64,000 bases of DNA from Macrolepiota albuminosa (GCA_027475525.1 JAMWFC010000055.1:1847223-1911222); one strand, 5' to 3'. Counted from the stretch's first letter, positions 23,612 to 36,125 are shown. Notes: generated by a model not told the origin, from the letters alone. Numbers and translations: made by a program.

Positions 23612-23915
23612 AAAGATAAATGGCTTGCCCATTGTCAATGCATTGTATTCAGGCACTTATTGGAGCTCAGTTCATTGAGGCAATGGATTGTCCAGAAAAA
23701 CTCATGGCAGATGTCTTGCTACCTTATCCTAAATCAAATGATGAATAGCTGGTGAGACCTGGAACAGAAGTGAAAGCCATACATTTCTACTGAGACCAGC
23801 CACACACTGGTCTTGATAACTAGGCTAATCTTATGCTGATCAATCAGCTGCAAAGTGCTAAAAAAATGGAAAAAAGAGGATGTTATGGATACAAAAAAAG
23901 TCTGTATGTCAATCA

Positions 23916-24223
23916 TGTTAAAAGTGGATCACACCTCTGAGCCCCTGACTGGAGACATAGGAGACATGTATCACGTGGATTCGGCTATGCCCCTCTTAAA
24001 ATGTTTTTTTATTTTCTCTGTCACACCTCAGTTCGTACCGCATTGACGTGCACGATACTGAGGTGTGTATCTTTCGTATTTTAGTAAAGCATGACACTTA
24101 TATTAGTTACCTAGTAATATTTGGTCTATCTAGGTAATAAAGTTCGTACCGCATTGACATGCACAATACTGAGTAATATTTGGTATATCTAGACTTCAAA
24201 TCTATACACGTCAATTGCTGACA
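23916..24223 (+). repeat. 5' LTR of Copia element
   Basis: It starts TGTTAAAAGTGG and ends TGCTGACA. It differs from the 3' LTR at about 8 of 308 positions, and nearly all are C/T or G/A transitions at CpG dinucleotides. Confidence 0.95.
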
Positions 24224-24236
24224 GGTTATGGGCCCC
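24224..24236 (+). promoter_or_regulatory. Copia primer-binding site (tRNA-iMet half molecule)
   Basis: GGTTATGGGCCCC directly follows the LTR. It is complementary to the anticodon stem-loop of initiator tRNA-Met (GGGCCCATAACC, containing the CAT anticodon). Drosophila copia uses the same internal tRNA-iMet fragment rather than the tRNA 3' end. Confidence 0.65.
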
Positions 24237-24374
24237 ATAGCCTAACAGCAAAGACAGAGAAACGAACTATATGGAAGCATTAGAATTCCATCCTCCAACT
24301 GCAAAGGCTAACCACTCGGTCTCTCCGAGATCACCCGGATCACTCCAGGAAACACGACATCAAGACATACAAAC

Positions 24375-27300
24375 ATGTCAGACGCCACAGCATGCCCAAT
24401 GCTCACTGGACCCAAGAACTTCCAAATCTGGAAGATGAGAATATTAGGAAAGCTCCGGCAAGAAAAAGTATGGGAAACAGTCACGACAGTGAGGTCCCTG
24501 GGTGCACCGGATACTCCGACTGGACACTCTGAAAGCTGGGCCATTCAGGATTCGAAGGCCATCGGTATCATCATTGCACATGTATCCGACAATCTGCTAC
24601 TCCAAATCGGTAACCTACTGAGCACAAAGGAAATGTATGACAAGCTTGTCGAAATCCATGAGAACACCAACGTTAGTGTCAGCGCCTTCTATACATACGT
24701 CCACATGAACCGACTCAAGTGGGACGGATCCCCTTCCTCATTGAACGGTCACATATCTGCAATACTAGCTGATGATGCAAAACTCACGGCGATGAAAAAG
24801 GAAGTTGATTGCGAGTTTCTCGCATTCATACTACTTGACTCCCTTCCTGAAGAAGGCATGTGGGAATCCTTCCGCTCAACTGTCCTGAGCTCCATGTCAT
24901 CCGGAAAGGGTCTATCCTTTTCAGAAGTCGCAGATCGCCTCAAGTTTAACGTTACTGCCCAACAAGGACCTTCATCAGCAGATGCCGCCCTGAAGGCTGA
25001 TGTAACAGCCAAACACAAGCCAAAGGGTAAAACCGACATGTGGTGCAAATTCCACAGATCGGCATCCCACAACACATCCGATTGCCGCATGCTCAAAGCA
25101 AAAAAGGATGGGAAGAAGAAGAAGGGCAAAAAGAAAACGAGAACAAAGGCAAATCAGGCCAGTCACAATTCTGAGTCTGAAAGTGAGAGCTCAGATGGAA
25201 CGGAGAGCACTTTGGATGGTGGGAGTGTAGGAATTTCGAGTACCAAATCCACCCAGGTCTCTAAGGCTTTAATGTCACGCATTTTGGCTTGTGTTGGGAG
25301 TGCCTCAAAGGACTTTGCCAGCTCACACACCATAGCTGACTCCGGTGCATCGGCTCACATGACTCCCCATCGCAAATGGTTCAAATGTGGCACCTTCAAG
25401 GAATTAAAGCCCCCCCAAAAAATTCACTTCGGGGACAATTCTTATGTCGAAGCTACTGGTATTGGCACAGTCATGCTTGAATGTGTAGTCGATGGCTGCA
25501 CCAGAGTCACAGAGCTTGAGAGTACCCTATATGTACCCTCCTTCCAGCTCAGCCTCATATCAATATGCCAGCTCGACAAGGCTGGGTATTACACGACATT
25601 TAAGAACGGAGCGTGCAAAATAAAAACCTCAAAGGGGCGAAAAATAATGCTCATGGGGTCACAAAAGGGAGACTTATACCACTTAAATGTATCCTCCCCA
25701 ATGCATGCACTCACATCCATTGACATCAATACGCTATACCGGCGTCTTGCGCACATATCTCTGAATCGACTCATTCAAATGGTAAATGACAGATGCATCG
25801 AAGGGATCGATAAAACGATGGGAAAACCAAAATTTTGTGAACCGTGCGTGTTAGCAAAATTGAAGAAACTTCCTTTCAGGCATGAAGGGCAGAAGGCCAC
25901 TCATCCATTTCAGATCATACATTCAGATGTCAGAGGACCAGTGACACTGGCAGATCGCCATGGAAACAAATACTGGATCTCATTCATTGATGGGTATGGG
26001 CGTTTTCCTTGGGTGTATTTCATGAAAAGAAAGGACAAAGCTTTGTCACGTTTCTGTGAGTTCAAAAACAATATCCAAACACACTTGGGAGCTGAGATTG
26101 AGGAGCTCCATCTCTCCGAAAACTTCATAAACTTCTTCCAATTGGACAACGGTGGGGAATACACTGGAAAAGGCTTCCAAGACGAGCTTGGGAAAACCGG
26201 TACCGTACACTTAACAATGGCACCCAACACCCCTGAACAGAATGGACTGGCCAAACGCATGAATCAGTCCCTAGTAAACACCGCAACTGCGATACTCATA
26301 GAATCAGGGCTGCCAAAATCTTTCTGGTCAGATGCGATGACAACTGCCGCCACTGTCATTGGAAGGACACCAGCCTCCGGTTTGAAAGGCAAAAGTAATC
26401 TTCAAGCGCAAAGTTGACATTTCCTGGCTTTGACCATTTGGATCGACTGCTTATGCCCTCATCCCCAAAGACAAACGTGAGGGAAAGTTTGCAAGCAAGG
26501 CGCGCAAAGCTGTGCTCATTGGCTACACCACTGGAAAGAAGGCTTACAAACTTCTAGACTTAAAAACGAGAAAAGAGTTTAGTAGTCGCCATGTCTGCTT
26601 TGACAAAACTCCCTGCCTAACCACAGAAATCCTCGAATCCAAAAAACAAACAGCGCCAGCGTCAGAACGCAAGTGGGAGCCAAATATGTTACAACCAATG
26701 ACTAAAAGGAGGCCTGCAAGCCAAAATGATGAGATCCACGAATCTGACGACAAATCAACTTACGAAAGCGATGCAAGGTCAGTGGGAGCGGAGCGACCGG
26801 ATACCCCAAAAACCGAAAGTGAGTACTACACTCCAGATTCGTCACCACGCACATCGCCACCTGCGTTACCTAAGGCCGCATCCAAAGTCTCATGAAAGAG
26901 AAAGAGGGCCACTGAATTGAAGCCAGTGGGATATGCTCAAGATGAGAGGTGCCCAACACACACCCAAAAACCTGTACAATGAGACACAGATTATTGCCGA
27001 GCTGTAGAGTTGGAAAGACAGCAGAAGGAAGAAAGTCGAGCCAAAAAACGAGCCAAAACGACTCAGAACATTGGTCCAGCAGAAGTGGGAGGGACTCACC
27101 GTACACTGTTAGATATTCAAGCAAGAGCCAACAATTCAGAACTTAGTGATCTCACTGATCTTACAGAATCAGAGGAAGACGAGAAAGCCTACTTTGCGGG
27201 AATATCCAAAAGTGGGCCATCCAAATGCCCACTACCCAAAAATGCAAAGGAAGCCTTCGAAGGCCAGGATGGTGAGCACTGGAGACCCGCACTGCAAGAG

Positions 27301-28708
27301 GAACTCCAAAGCCTCATCGACAATGACGTTTTCGAAGTAGTGCCCATGCCAAAGGGAGTGAAACCGATTACTTCCAAACTAGTGTTTCACATAAAGTATG
27401 ATGCAAACGGAAACGTTGAACGTTACAAGGTGCGGATTGTTGCCCAGGGATTCACCCAAGTGGAAGGTGTGGATTATAAGGAAGTATGGGCGCCGGTTGC
27501 GAACCTAGAGTCGATACGAATAATCTTGGCACTGGCGGCAAAATACAATTTAGAACTAGATCAGATGGACATTGCCACCGCATACCTGAACGGAGAACTT
27601 GAAGAGGAACTCTACATGATCCCACCTGAAGATGTAAAAATACCGCGGGGCCACTGCTGGTGCTTGAGACGTTCACTGTATGGACTCAAGCAAGCTGGCA
27701 GGACCTGGAACGTCACACTGGATAAAAAGCTGCAAAACTTTGGATTCACGCGCCTAAATGCTGAGACATGCCTCTACGTGTATCGAAAAGGGAACAAAAT
27801 CTGCTTCCTGGTAGTGTACGTTGACAACTTTATTCTCATGGCAAACTCATGCCCCTTCTTAAACGAAGTAAAGGCACAGCTAGGAAGCATCTTTAAGATG
27901 CGTGATCTAGAGGCAGCGACCTACATTCTAGGAATCCAGATCAAAAGGGATCGGAAAGCACGCACAATAAACTTAAGGCAACAGCAATACATCAAGGCCG
28001 TCGTTGAGCGATACGGCATGATCAATTCCAAGCTGACTTGGACCCCTATGGCCACAAGTTCAAGACTTATGGCCAGGGACCCTGAAAACAACGCTATGGT
28101 CATGGATATGGAAATAAATGGAAAACACGTAACATACTCAAGCGTGGTTGGATCCCTCATGTATGCCATGATGGAAACAAGACCAGACATTGCCTACGTT
28201 GTCGGCGTACTTGGACGATTCAGCGCGAACCCAAAATGGCACCACTGGAATGCCACAAAGCGGGTACTACAATACCTCAACACTACCAGCAGGATGGAAT
28301 TACGATTCGACAGAAACGACGTCAGAATGGATATGTCCTTTCATGGGTACTCAGATGCTGACTGGTCTGGAGATGTTGACACATCTCGATCAACCTCCGA
28401 ATATGTATTCATCTCTGTTTGAGGTGCCATAGGGTGGGCAAGCAAGCGCCAGACCATGGTAGCGCTGTCATCAACTGAATCCGAGTATATTGGTCTGTGC
28501 TACGTGAGACAGCATTTGGCATGGCTTCGAACCTTCTTTGAGGACATCGGACATGTGCAAAAAGGGCCTTCAAACTTACTGTGCAATAATCAAGCTGCGA
28601 TAATCCTAACTAAAGAAGCCCAATACCGATCCCGGACAAAACATATTCAATGCAAATACCATTACCTCCGAGATGACCTGGTAGCAAAAGGCGAGGCCAC
28701 TGTGCGTT
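24375..28708 (+). pseudogene. Copia gag-pol (broken)
   Basis: ORF 24375-26417 (680 residues) contains a UBN2-type Gag, a short Cys/His motif (WCKFHRSASHNTSDC), a basic Lys tract, the protease motif IADSGASAHMT, the integrase finger (HIS ... CEPCVLAK) and the DDE residues in HSDVRGP, QLDNGGEY and PEQNGLAKRMNQ. A frame change near 26400 and a TGA at 26431 (where the family has Arg before PFG) separate it from the rest. Frames 26512-26895, 27010-28422 and 28456-28713 carry the linker, RT and RNase H (GYSDADWSGD, SSTESEYIGL). The RT active site reads YVDN (codon 27826-27828) instead of YVDD, which should abolish polymerase activity. A TGA at 28420 also breaks the frame. Confidence 0.9.
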
Positions 28709-28943
28709 TGTAGCGTAGTCCGCTATGTGGCGTTGGCCACATAGCTTTACTTACTGTATTAGGTATTATATTATATTTATTATAATAAATATAATATATT
28801 AATTACTTTACTATATATACGTACATATGTGCTGCTTATTAAGCAGCTTAATTTTGTTTTACACTACATAGTCAATAGACCGGTCTGGTCTGATTCTGTA
28901 CTGTGTGAACTTAAGCTCTCACAAATCCTGTAACTTCGTTACA
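28709..28943 (+). repeat. 5' LTR of G2
   Basis: It begins TGTAGCGTAG and ends TTCGTTACA. The 60-bp segment around 28755-28805 is almost pure A/T and forms an imperfect palindrome, followed by TATATATACG. It probably holds the promoter. Confidence 0.95.
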
Positions 28944-29050
28944 TTTTTTTGAATCCGCCAGCTAGGATCTATTGCCTAGCATCCGACGTCAGTCGTTGAG
29001 TTCGTTGACAGAACTCTATCAGCTTCTCGAGCTTCTTGCACAGCCACACC

Positions 29051-32000
29051 ATGCAAATTTCAAACAGGGGATCGATGAGTAATCCCATACCTGCAGCGCC
29101 CACTGACGGCGGGCGAAATGCCCACGACCTACGGGGAGACCCAGCAGACACCCAGGACGCGTCAGCGTCCAATGCGGGTCAGGTAAGACCCAAGGCTCGA
29201 GACCGAGGTCAGAGTACCGACCTAGCCGGGAATGAGAGCGAGGCCCGGAGAGCTGAAAGCTCACAGCAGGACGGCCCGCAACGCCTCCAGGACAAGATGC
29301 CCGGGGGATTAACGCCCCCAGTTACGCAGCTGCCAGGAGGACCGCGACGGTCTAGCCGACTGGCTTCCAAAGGACCCCCACAGGACGGCCGACAGTTAAC
29401 CGGCGCCTATGGCGCCCCAGGAGACGCTGAGTCGTCAGTACGGACTGGGAGAACCCTCCCTGCGAACCGGAGCAGTGGGACCAGGCGGTCCACAGCGGGT
29501 CCAATGCCTTCTAAAGTAGCGGAAGCCCGCTTAGAAGAGGTACCGGAGGAGGCTGCAAGGCCTGAAGGATACCGCGCAGAAGATCGATTTCCGCGCACAC
29601 CAGCAGTGGAGGAAGCTCCGGAGGTTGTAGAGCTTCCAGAGGAGGTGATGGAGTCGTCAAGTGACGACGACGTCGGAGCAGAGGAACAGCGGCTGAAAAC
29701 CGCGTACACCGTGCGCTTGCGGGTGTTCTGGGACTTGCACCCAGAGGTGATGAAATACACCACCCAAGCGCGACTCGAGCGCTACGCGTCAGCCCATATA
29801 GTAGCACTTAGGCGACAAGGGCACGAAGTGCCCAATGTATTCAGTACGAAATATACTGATTTAATGGTGAGAGTGCTCACTATGGAGCTGCAAATGTATG
29901 TGCAGCGTAAGGCCACACGGCAATCGGGGGTCTCGACCCCCTGGAGCCACACGTCCGAGGAATGCTCGGCACGACGCAATCAAGACGTCGGAATCGAGCT
30001 AGTGGAGGCACTAGCACGGGCGCAAGAAGTGCCCGAAGTAAGACCGGTGAGTACTTTTTATACTCCAGCAGGACAAGGGTGGCGTGAGGAGCCCCCGCAC
30101 ATGCGTAACCATGACCGTAGGACAGATATGTCAGGTCCGGATGGGCACAATAGCACTGTGCTCAAAGTGGAAAGCGAGGCATCCGTGATGCCGCGCGTGC
30201 CCATGGCCGAAACGTTGAGCGACAGAGTCGCGTACCAACGTATGCGCAATGGCGACCTCAGGACTAAGGGACAGTCCCTTATAGACGATCAGGGCATCGT
30301 ATTCGAGGGCACTAAGCCCATTGACGAGATGCGTCGTCAATTCGTCACGCAGGGTCAGGAGAATCAAGCTTCTCCAGGTCCAGGGCGGCGCAACGATCAT
30401 GATCGAGGAGACTTCCTCGATCGAGATGGCGCCACGAGACGTGATGTCCCTGGTAACGGCCGGGATGACGGCCCTAGGTCGATTCCTCGAGACGAGGGCA
30501 ATTATGCCCACAGTCGAGGAGGCTCGGGACGTCCCCCGCAAGGTGGACGGGGAAAGTCACTTCCCCATGCCGCTGATTTGGCGACTAGATCCCCGGGTCA
30601 GCGGGAAGCCATCCGAATGCATCGTGAAGCCATGCACGATCGCCTGCATCGAGTAGTCGATGATGCCCTGGGCGTAACCTTACGGTTACCAGACGGAGTG
30701 AAGCTGCGTAAAGCAGACAGTAGGCACATTCGTGCCTATACAGGCGCGTCCAAGTTCAGCGACCTGGAAGATTGGGCGATGGATGTATGCACCCATCTTG
30801 CCATGTGCTTATATGGAGGTGACCGTATGGAACGAGAACGAATTTTCGTTCTGCCTGAGTTCTTGGCCGGAGAGGCCATGGGTTGGTTTCGACGGGCAGT
30901 ACTGCACGTCAATCGTGTCCAATATGACTGGACGTTTAAAGGAGTCCTTACAGGACTGTACGATCGATTCGTACACCCCTCAACGCTCCAGGATGCAAGG
31001 CGGGACTTCCAGTCCGCCAAGTACACCGAGAAGTTGGGAGTACAAGGGTTCTATGATACCCTTAATGACCATGCCCAGAACATGGCAGTATACCCGGACG
31101 GGTATACAATGCTCGAAACGTTCTTGGATGGCATTCCAGCGGATATGCGCCGCTATTTGATACGTGAGGACGGCTTGTCCCCAGAAGTCAACGATGTGGA
31201 AGAATTCGTGGCATATGCCATCCGGTATGAGCAGTCTCTGAAGACTGCTAACCACTACGAACATCGGAGTGGACACAAAGGGGGATCCAGGCGACTACCG
31301 CCTGGTGGGACGCCCTCACGGGGTCAGCATGTGGGGACCTTCCTGGCCAAGAAGACCGATTTGGATCGTGACCGCAACACGCAGTTTGTTGTACGCAAGA
31401 CCCCTGTTGCGAACCGAGGGCGGAGCTGCCCACGCCCAGAGCGGGCGCCGGACGGAGAACGTCCTAAATCAAGGCCGGACTTCAAACCGGCCAACCCACC
31501 AGGTCAGACGGGGACTTGTTTCGCGTGTGGCCAACCAGGCCACTACGCTACCAACTGCCCTGCGAAGCCAGGACCCCCGAGGAAGGGGTATACACCCCGC
31601 GCCCACCTTCGAGCTGCACATACTGCAGCCGCGAGTGGGAGTGACGGAGACGTATCTGCCAATTCTGAGGCGGAGAACCCCACAAACGACCAGGAGCCCC
31701 CAGAGGAGGCATTGGGCGCCGAGCCCGAGAGTGTGGTCGTGGAGGGGGAGGAGTACGTCACAGTCGACGTATATGACGACGTCTACGACAATGAGTATTA
31801 CAGTTGCGACAGCGACTCTGAGTGCCTAGCAGCGATGACGGATTGGCCGTCCACAAATGATCCCGAACGGAATAACGTAGTTCGGATGAAGAAGGTGACC
31901 CTTCGTCGTGCAGAGGGCACTTTGCAGCGCCCTACATTGAAGCGAGCAGACAAGGAGTGCCTGGTCTCGTATGTGGACGTAGACGGCCACAAGGCATGGA

Positions 32001-32386
32001 CCCTATGGGACTCTGGGAGTACCACATCGGGCATAACGCCCCAGTTCGCCCATGTGTACGGAATATCCGTGCAGGAGTTGGATACGCCATTGGCGTTACA
32101 GCTGGGCACCGTAGGGAGCCGAGCCATGGTGCAGTACGGGACAAATGTGAATGTCCAAACGCCGGGCTCATGTAGCCGGGAATACATGGATGTAGCGAAC
32201 TTCGATCGCTACGATATGATACTGGGAATGCCATTCATGCGGCGTAACAAAGTCATACTAGACTTTGACCAATGTCAGGTACTAGTGAATGGGAAAGTGA
32301 TCCCAGCCGAACGAGCAACAGCAGACGACACTGATAATCGTCTGCGACGTCATCGCACTACGGAGAAACGCAAGGACTCTCCATGA
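29051..32386 (+). CDS. gag: G2 Gag-protease
   Basis: The first ATG is at 29051 and the frame is open for about 1110 residues. The N-terminal 280 residues are charged and probably disordered (ESSSDDD). The Gag core is at about 530-750 (RHIRAYTGASKFSDLEDW to EQSLKTANHYEH). A CX2CX4HX4C knuckle (CFACGQPGHYATNC) is at about 31530-31560. An acidic linker follows, then a retropepsin-like domain with LWDSGSTTSGIT near 32010 and ILGMPFM near 32220. The frame ends at a TGA (32384-32386), and the same frame then continues in pol from 32387. A single Gag-Pol polyprotein interrupted by one stop is therefore likely, from either readthrough or CGA-to-TGA decay. Confidence 0.9.
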   Translation: MQISNRGSMSNPIPAAPTDGGRNAHDLRGDPADTQDASASNAGQVRPKARDRGQSTDLAGNESEARRAESSQQDGPQRLQDKMPGGLTPPVTQLPGGPRRSSRLASKGPPQDGRQLTGAYGAPGDAESSVRTGRTLPANRSSGTRRSTAGPMPSKVAEARLEEVPEEAARPEGYRAEDRFPRTPAVEEAPEVVELPEEVMESSSDDDVGAEEQRLKTAYTVRLRVFWDLHPEVMKYTTQARLERYASAHIVALRRQGHEVPNVFSTKYTDLMVRVLTMELQMYVQRKATRQSGVSTPWSHTSEECSARRNQDVGIELVEALARAQEVPEVRPVSTFYTPAGQGWREEPPHMRNHDRRTDMSGPDGHNSTVLKVESEASVMPRVPMAETLSDRVAYQRMRNGDLRTKGQSLIDDQGIVFEGTKPIDEMRRQFVTQGQENQASPGPGRRNDHDRGDFLDRDGATRRDVPGNGRDDGPRSIPRDEGNYAHSRGGSGRPPQGGRGKSLPHAADLATRSPGQREAIRMHREAMHDRLHRVVDDALGVTLRLPDGVKLRKADSRHIRAYTGASKFSDLEDWAMDVCTHLAMCLYGGDRMERERIFVLPEFLAGEAMGWFRRAVLHVNRVQYDWTFKGVLTGLYDRFVHPSTLQDARRDFQSAKYTEKLGVQGFYDTLNDHAQNMAVYPDGYTMLETFLDGIPADMRRYLIREDGLSPEVNDVEEFVAYAIRYEQSLKTANHYEHRSGHKGGSRRLPPGGTPSRGQHVGTFLAKKTDLDRDRNTQFVVRKTPVANRGRSCPRPERAPDGERPKSRPDFKPANPPGQTGTCFACGQPGHYATNCPAKPGPPRKGYTPRAHLRAAHTAAASGSDGDVSANSEAENPTNDQEPPEEALGAEPESVVVEGEEYVTVDVYDDVYDNEYYSCDSDSECLAAMTDWPSTNDPERNNVVRMKKVTLRRAEGTLQRPTLKRADKECLVSYVDVDGHKAWTLWDSGSTTSGITPQFAHVYGISVQELDTPLALQLGTVGSRAMVQYGTNVNVQTPGSCSREYMDVANFDRYDMILGMPFMRRNKVILDFDQCQVLVNGKVIPAERATADDTDNRLRRHRTTEKRKDSP

Positions 32387-32567
32387 CTTGGCCGGCGCAG
32401 AGTGCTGACCGTGGAGGATGTGGAGGAGGAAGTGCAGGCTATGCCTGGACTGAGAGCAGACCACAACGTGGTAATGATGAGCGAGGAGGAGTATCAAACC
32501 TCCAAGAGGAGCAATGAGCGAATAATCGCTCCTGAGATTCGAGGCGCAAGGCCTCCAGACAAACGCC

Positions 32568-32721
32568 ATCGCAAGGCGAGACGACGGGAGGACTCAGTGG
32601 ACGTATGTCCACCTACGTCCTCACGAGTCAAGTTGGAAGACTTGATCGCAAGGCGAGACGACGGGAGGACTCAGTGGACGTATGTCCACCTACGTCCTCA
32701 CGAGTCAAGTTGGAAGACTTG
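32568..32721 (+). repeat. Exact 77-bp tandem duplication (12 of 19)
   Basis: 32568-32644 equals 32645-32721 near the start of G2 pol. A further one-base phase change occurs right at the end of the second copy. Confidence 0.97.
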
Positions 32722-33502
32722 AAGACAGCATCCGAGAGGCGGAAGCCTCAGTAGAGGGGGACACACGGTCCCTATGGGAGCGACCAGCTCCCCTACCGGA
32801 GTACGACTGGGCATACGACCCCCGAATGCTGCAAGAGTGGAACGAGCTGGTGGCAGCCACGTGTGCGCGAAATGCGCACCAGAGACGGATGACCGTCAAA
32901 CCAGTGTATCGCCAGCCAGCCCCGGACGAGGTATCCGTAGCGTACTCGCTTGTACGTGAGGGAAGAAGCCTCGTGGCTTGTAAGGCAGCGGTAGCGGGTG
33001 CTCCGCTGAGACTACATATACCTGATGACAGTGTCAATCGGGTGCTCGCAATGCGCGAGCAGTATGCACCGCCGCCTCGGCCACCCTCAGAGACGGTGGA
33101 ATTACTTCCCCCGGTGCGTATGAAGGGGAAGCAGAAGGCGACAAGCCTTCGTGAGGAAGATATTCCTCGGTTGCGTCAGCAATGGCAAGAAGAATTCGCC
33201 GACATGGTCAACGGGACCAAGGAGGAGCTGCCGCCATGGCGGGAGGTGAACCATGAGATTAATCTCATAGACGAGAGCAAGCAGTATAAGTACCACTTGC
33301 CGCGCTGTCCGCGCGCCCTCCAGGAGCAACTACGCGATAAGACTAATCGCTATTTGAATGCTCAATGGTGGTCCCCATGCACCACCGCTCAAGCTGCACC
33401 GTTATTGTGCATCCCGAAGAAGGATGGAACCCTTTGAACAGCTCTTGATGCGCGTCAGCGCAATGACAATACCATAAAGGATGTAACTCCTTTACCAGAT
33501 CA

Positions 33503-33656
33503 AGAGGTGATCCGGGAAGACGTGGCTCGGGCGAAGTATCGCTCGAAGATTGACCTTACTGACGCTTACGAGCAGGTGCAGAGGTGATCCGGGAAGACGT
33601 GGCTCGGGCGAAGTATCGCTCGAAGATTGACCTTACTGACGCTTACGAGCAGGTGC
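33503..33656 (+). repeat. Exact 77-bp tandem duplication (13 of 19)
   Basis: 33503-33579 equals 33580-33656 inside RT (IDLTDAYEQV). A phase change falls exactly at 33656. Confidence 0.97.
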
Positions 33657-34188
33657 ATTCGCACCGAGGACGTACCCAAGACCGTATTTGCGTCGATCAT
33701 GGGTACATTCACGAGCAATATAATGCAGATTGGAGACTGCAATGCTCCAGCAACTTTCCAGAGGCTAATGACCTCTATCTTCCGAGACGTAATAGGACGT
33801 TTCATGCACGTCTACTTAGATGACATATTCATCTACTCGGATACCATGGAGGAGCATGAGCAGCACCTCAGAGTCGTATTCGAACGACTGCGCAAGTACA
33901 AGTTGTACTTGAAGTGGAAAAAATGTGAGCTCTACGCTCAGAGTATAGACTGCCTAGGGCATGTCATAGACGAGCGGGGTATCCACCCTGATCAGGACAA
34001 GCTCGATCGTATTCGGGAGTGGCGCACGCCCCGAAACTACAATGACATCCAACGATTCGTTGGCCTTGTCAACTACATATCGAGCTTCTTGCCCGATGTC
34101 ACAGCCTATACTGGGCCACTTATGGCCATGACGCAGAACGGATCACCGTTCAATTGGAGGCCGTTGCACCAGCGGTGCTTCGAGATGG

Positions 34189-34342
34189 TCAAACGGATCT
34201 GTACGAAGACTCCGGTGATTCGACCAATCGACCCTAGACGGGACGAGCCAATATGGCTCATTTGCTCAAACGGATCTGTACGAAGACTCCGGTGATTCGA
34301 CCAATCGACCCTAGACGGGACGAGCCAATATGGCTCATTTGC
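34189..34342 (+). repeat. Exact 77-bp tandem duplication (14 of 19)
   Basis: 34189-34265 equals 34266-34342, just before the RNase H Asp-Ala-Ser-Lys segment. A phase change lies within about 5 bases of 34342. Confidence 0.97.
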
Positions 34343-36125
34343 GACGTCCAAGACAGGCGTCGGGGCCATGTACGGCCAGGGAAGCAGCTGGCAGACGTGC
34401 CGCCCAGCAGGGTTCATGTCGAAGAAGTTTACGACGGCCCAGCAAAACTATGCAGTGCACGAGTTGGAGACTCTTGCCATACTCGAGGCTCTCCTCAAGT
34501 GGGAGGATAAGCTGATGGGATACCCCATCCACATCATAACGGACCACAAGGCCCTTGAGTTCTTTAAAACTCAGGTGAACTTGTCGCCGCGTCAGCGACG
34601 GTGGATAGACTACATGTCGAGATACCAGTTCGACATCACCTATGTTAAAGGTGAACTCAACAAAGTGGCAGACTGCTTGTCACGCTACTTTGAGAGTGAT
34701 GTAGTCGGGGAGGCTCACGAGCCTCATGAGTATGTGCAGGCAGACTGCCGCATAGACCCTGATGGAGAGGATTTACCTCTCCACCGATACCAGGAGCTCA
34801 GGGAGCATGTCCTGGAAGTACGTGCTATGCGTGACGATGAACGGAGGCGAAGCACTCGCCTCAGAGAGCAGCGTGAAGAACGGGACGTAGCCGCCCAGTT
34901 GCTCAAGGAGCATGAAACCGTGGACCCAGCATCCACTAGGGAGCACGAGCGCCACGATGTACCCGTTACGCTTGCGGAGATGCTCGAAGGCGAATTGCCT
35001 TCATCCCAGCCTCCTAGCCTGGTCAATGACGACTTCCGGCAGGAGGTGGTGCAGGACTATGGCGATGATCCTCTCTTCGCCGAGATAATCGCCAATCCTG
35101 ACGACCATCCTCGGTTCAGGCATGAGCCTGGTGGACTCATCACGACGGAGAACCGTCAAGGGGTGGCAGTGGTATGCCTCCCCCGTACGCGTACCATTGT
35201 TACGCGGGTCTTGGACCAGGCCCATGCCCTGGTGGGGCACTTTGGTGCCACCCGGACATTGGGCTACATCCGGCGATGGTATTGGTGGCCACGTATGGCC
35301 CAAGAAGTGACTAAGTTTTGCGCGTCCTGCGCAGCGTGTCAGAGGGCAAAGTTGCCCCCTGGATCCCCTCTCGGGAAGCTACACCAGCTACCCGTGCCGG
35401 TGAAACCCTGGGACTCAATTGGAATGGACTTCGTAGGTCCCTTTCCCGAGTCCAGAGGGTTCGATTACCTCTGGGTAGTCATATGTCGTATGACAAGCAT
35501 GGTGCACCTCATACCGGTGCGAACTACGCTGACGGCTAAGGAGCTGTCGTGGATCTACCTGAGGGAGATCGTTAGGCTGCATGGGCTGCCTAGCACCATT
35601 GTGAGTGATCGTGACTCAAAGTTCACGTCTCAATGGTGGAGAGAACTCCACAAACTGCTAGGAGCGCGACTCCTCATGTCGACGTCCTTCCATCCGCAGA
35701 CGGATGGGCAGACAGAGCGGGTTAACCGCAGTATAGGTCAGATTTTGAGGGCAGTTGTTTGCCCTGACCAACGGGACTGGGTGGACTGGTGTCCACTCAC
35801 TGAGTTCGCGATTAACGCGAGTATCTCGGAGACCACAGGGTATGCGCCCTTTGAACTCAACGGAGGGTACTTGCCCTCCATGCTGCACGAACTTCGTGCT
35901 GATACGGTAGCTCACCGTGGAGTTGTCGAGTTCGCCAGGCAGGCCCTGGAGAACATCGCGGCGGCGCATGACGCCATCATAGAGGCGCAAGTCTTTCAGG
36001 CGAAGAACGCCAATCACCGTAGGCGAACAGACCCGCCAATAGCTGTAGGAGCGTTGGTGTACTTATCAACGCGTAATCTGAGGCTCCCGAAGGGACGGGC
36101 GAGTAAACTCTGCCCGAAATGGGTA

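Noticed and set aside
28944..28960. tRNA-type or self-priming site after the G2 5' LTR
   Set aside because: The bases start with seven T and match neither a TGG-type site nor the complement of any G2 LTR segment I could find.
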